A DNA stretch of 30,822 nt from Prorocentrum cordatum (lineage: Eukaryota > Sar > Dinophyceae > Prorocentrales > Prorocentraceae). The notes below the pieces were generated by a model. It was not told where the DNA came from, made no database searches, and was given only the letters and a program-made list of their open reading frames with translations. The position numbers and the translations under genes are program-made. Below, one piece after another: positions 29,005 to 30,822 of this stretch. Position 1 is the first letter of the stretch. Each line of letters opens with the position of its first letter. The stretch lies in the NCBI GenBank assembly GCA_963575745.1, contig CAUYUJ010004353.1, positions 40,001 to 70,822 on the forward strand, read 5' to 3'.

Positions 29005-29260
29005 GGGCCTCTTGGGGGCCTCTAGAGGTAGAGTGAAGCCTTTTGGGGCATCTTGGGAGCATCTGGGGGCTTCTTTGGGGGCTCTTGTGGCCTCGTGGGG
29101 CCCATCTGGGGGCCTTCTTGGGGCCTCCTTGGGGGCATCATGGGGGCCTCTTGGGCTCTTGGGGCCTCTTGGGGGCCTTTTTTGAGGCCTCTTGGGAAGT
29201 CGGTCACCTGGGGGCCTCTAGGGGCCATCTTGGGGCCATCTTGGGGCCTCCTCAGAAGCG
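29005..29260. repeat. ~11-bp GGGGCCTCTTGG array
   Basis: GGGGCCTCTTGGGGGCCTCTAG and GGGGCCATCTTGGGGCC words at 11-bp period, starting directly at the end of the minisatellite. Confidence 0.85.
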
Positions 29261-29261
29261 C

Positions 29262-29410
29262 AAATGAGCGCTGCCCCCTGAGAAAGACAAAACGAGCCCA
29301 AAACCTTCGTAAAATCAAGGATTTTGCTATGAAGGAAAATGAGCGCTGGCCCCTCAGAACGCCAAAATGGGGCCAAAACCATAGTAAAATCAATGATTTT
29401 GGCTTCACAG
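29262..29410. repeat. 75-bp direct repeat, two units
   Basis: AAATGAGCGCTG.CCCCT.AGA..AAAACCTT.GTAAAATCAAGGATTTTG occurs from 29262 and again from 29337. Each unit carries a small AAAATCA..TGATTTT inverted repeat. Confidence 0.8.
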
Positions 29411-29539
29411 AAGAGGAGAGGGGCCTATCTCCCTCCCCCCGTCGGGGCCAGAATCCTCGTGAGGGGTGTCGTTTTTTAGCCCTCCTAGGAGTCGAAAAAG
29501 ACCCCTCCAACCACCCGCGAAACCCCCTCTCCAGGTCCA

Positions 29540-29575
29540 GGGGGAGGGGGTAGGGGGAGGGGTAAACCCCTCCCC
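29540..29575. other. G-quadruplex motif overlapping a perfect hairpin
   Basis: Four G runs (GGGGG A GGGGG TA GGGGG A GGGG, 29540-29562) satisfy the quadruplex pattern. The last two runs are also the arm GGGGAGGGGT (29554-29563), pairing with ACCCCTCCCC (29566-29575) across an AA loop. The two structures would be mutually exclusive on one strand. Confidence 0.75.
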
Positions 29576-29662
29576 GAAGGGGAAGAAGGGGGGGTGAGAA
29601 CAGAGAGAGCTCCCTAAACCACTCACGCCCAAAGGGCTGGTGGGATTGAAAGTCCGCATTGC

Positions 29663-29795
29663 GAAACCTTATGTTTTTGTATGTTTTTTGGACACACGAT
29701 TTTGAAATCCTTCCGGAACCGAGGGTTTTTGAAGGATTTCGGCATACGCGCGCGACGACGCGAGCGTCTGCACTTCGTTTCATTTTTTGCAGAGG
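29663..29795 (-). repeat. GC-hairpin dispersed repeat, inverted unit 1
   Basis: Reverse complement order matches 10430-10535: GACG/ACGAAGTGCA, CGCGTCGTCGCGCGCG, ATGCCGAAATCC, TCAAAAACC, GTGTGTCCAAAAAACATAC. Followed on the plus strand by CACACGCGCAAGGGCGTTCG, the inverse of the 10380 segment. Confidence 0.8.
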
Positions 29796-29944
29796 ATTCT
29801 CGCGACGGCACACGCGCAAGGGCGTTCGACAGATTTCGACATGCGCGCGCGAAGCCCGTTTGGTAGCATTTTGTGTAAATCTTGAAAACCTATGTTTTTC
29901 TTATGATTTCGCAAGAACTCGCGCGTAAGTTGTTTTAGCAAATC

Positions 29945-30235
29945 AGTGTTGCGAAACCCTGTGATTTTGTATGCTCTTTGGAAACTCGTTTGCCAATCTT
30001 TCGGACACCGAGGGTTTTTGGAGGATTTCGGCATGCGCGCGCGACGGCGCGCGCGTGCGCCCTTCTTCCCGTTTTTTGCGAGGGACTCGCGAAAAAGTGC
30101 TATGTTAGAACAAAAAATGTCACCGCATAGTGTTTTTCAAAAAGGGAAGCTCAGGGGGGGATACCGGCTGGCCTGGGACATTGTGATTTCATATTTAGGA
30201 TGGACATGTGGTCAGAATCGTATATGATTCACATA
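29945..30235 (-). repeat. dispersed repeat family, inverted unit 2 with poly-C module
   Basis: Contains a second inverted hairpin unit (29945-30090) and then, at about 30150-30220, the inverse of the CCACAT.GTCCATCC.AAATAT..CCAGCCGGTATCCCCCCC module. The overall module order matches 9990-10535 read backwards. Confidence 0.8.
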
Positions 30236-30239
30236 CCCG

Positions 30240-30785
30240 AAAGGGTAGCGATAACGCCGGGGCGGGGGAGAAGGAGAATTTTTGTGAGCATCCACGCGTG
30301 ACCCGTTCTTATACCCACCCACTTTCCCGAAATTTGCTGGCACAAATCCAGAAGCCGCGAGCACAATCAGCCATTGGCACTTGCTCGCAATTATCAACCA
30401 GCGAATGGCGCGCAGACCGTGCTCGTGCAGATCTGGGAGCCCTTTACTTACGATATGCAAACATACCCATGGTGTTGGAAAGAATTCCACCTGTGTTCGC
30501 GCGTGTTGCCTGCATGAAAACAAATACGGGAATGTCGAGTTCCCGCCCCCCTCCGGCATATTGTCCTGCAGCAGGTTGGTTTGCAAGTTGGTGCCCAGAC
30601 GGCCTAAAATGGATCCAGGACTGCCAGGGAAAGCCCCGAGCCTACCCAAGATCGCCCCAAGACGGCCCAACACGATTTCAAGACGGGCGAAGATAATTCC
30701 AAGCAGGGCCGGAAGAACCGAAATCCATTGGTCCTCTGGGGTATGTTCGAGACTATCGAGACTCGGACCTAGACATGCACAGTAT
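30240..30785. other. no recognisable gene; short 11-bp-like words at 30640-30700
   Basis: Moderate composition. CCAAGATCGCCCCAAGACGG words at 30648-30667 are the CCAAGATGG polarity of the 11-bp family. Open frames on both strands are unrecognised. Confidence 0.4.
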
Positions 30786-30788
30786 ATG

Positions 30789-30822
<34 letters not shown>
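30789..30822. repeat. GATA tetranucleotide microsatellite, runs off the window
   Basis: GATA repeated to the last base; its true length is unknown. Confidence 0.9.

Noticed and set aside
29350-29410. Further spliced-leader-like words (GATTTTGGCTTCA, GCCAAAATGG)
   Set aside because: Only 10-12 matching bases, missing the start of the leader, and explained by the local 75-bp repeat.

Overview
The window looks like a piece of a large, repeat-choked, GC-rich eukaryotic nuclear genome, most likely a dinoflagellate. The reasons are: split exons of a papain-family protease joined by a GC-AG intron and a very long GT-AG intron, a degenerate dinoflagellate spliced-leader relic inside that long intron, extreme density of trinucleotide and other microsatellites, and almost no other coding sequence. 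The very long intron and repeat load would fit a large-genome genus such as Prorocentrum, but the genus is a guess.

Layout. 1-560: a UTR-like leader and a short ATG frame (135-254) that runs on past one TGA to 560. 560-3800: AT, TTC, TCC and GGA microsatellites in a GC-rich background. 3800-5680: no recognisable gene, one duplicated block, a palindrome and a hairpin. 5686-16511: the only confident gene, the papain-like catalytic domain of a cathepsin C / dipeptidyl peptidase I-type cysteine protease in three exons (5961-6068, 6506-6685, about 16050-16511) on the + strand. The Cys exon is bracketed by two inverted copies of a 184-187 bp element with terminal inverted repeats. Intron 2 (about 9.36 kb) is a repeat museum: the spliced-leader relic, 11-bp degenerate arrays of opposite polarity, a GTCGCC array, two copies of a roughly 570-590 bp dispersed repeat, GC hairpin repeats, a nine-unit ~152-bp satellite and several minisatellites.

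16512-23700: 3' flank, long TCC tracts, a diverged tandem repeat, a duplicated block in front of two TCC tracts, an 11-bp array and a CAT tract. 23700-24720: a frameshifted, unrecognised coding remnant. 24860-26320: AGC, ATC and CT microsatellites and short arrays. 26900-27390: an unrecognised open frame next to a degenerate TGTGGTGCAAT-type array. 27700-29270: a 660-bp CGA tract, a 14-copy 25/28-bp minisatellite and an 11-bp array. 29260-30260: a quadruplex/hairpin site and inverted copies of the dispersed repeat family seen in intron 2. The window ends in a GATA microsatellite.

Most long open frames here are by-products of GC-rich, stop-poor repeats and are not called as genes. The N-terminal (exclusion-domain and propeptide) exons expected for a full cathepsin C were not found upstream; they may lie outside the window or be too short to recognise.
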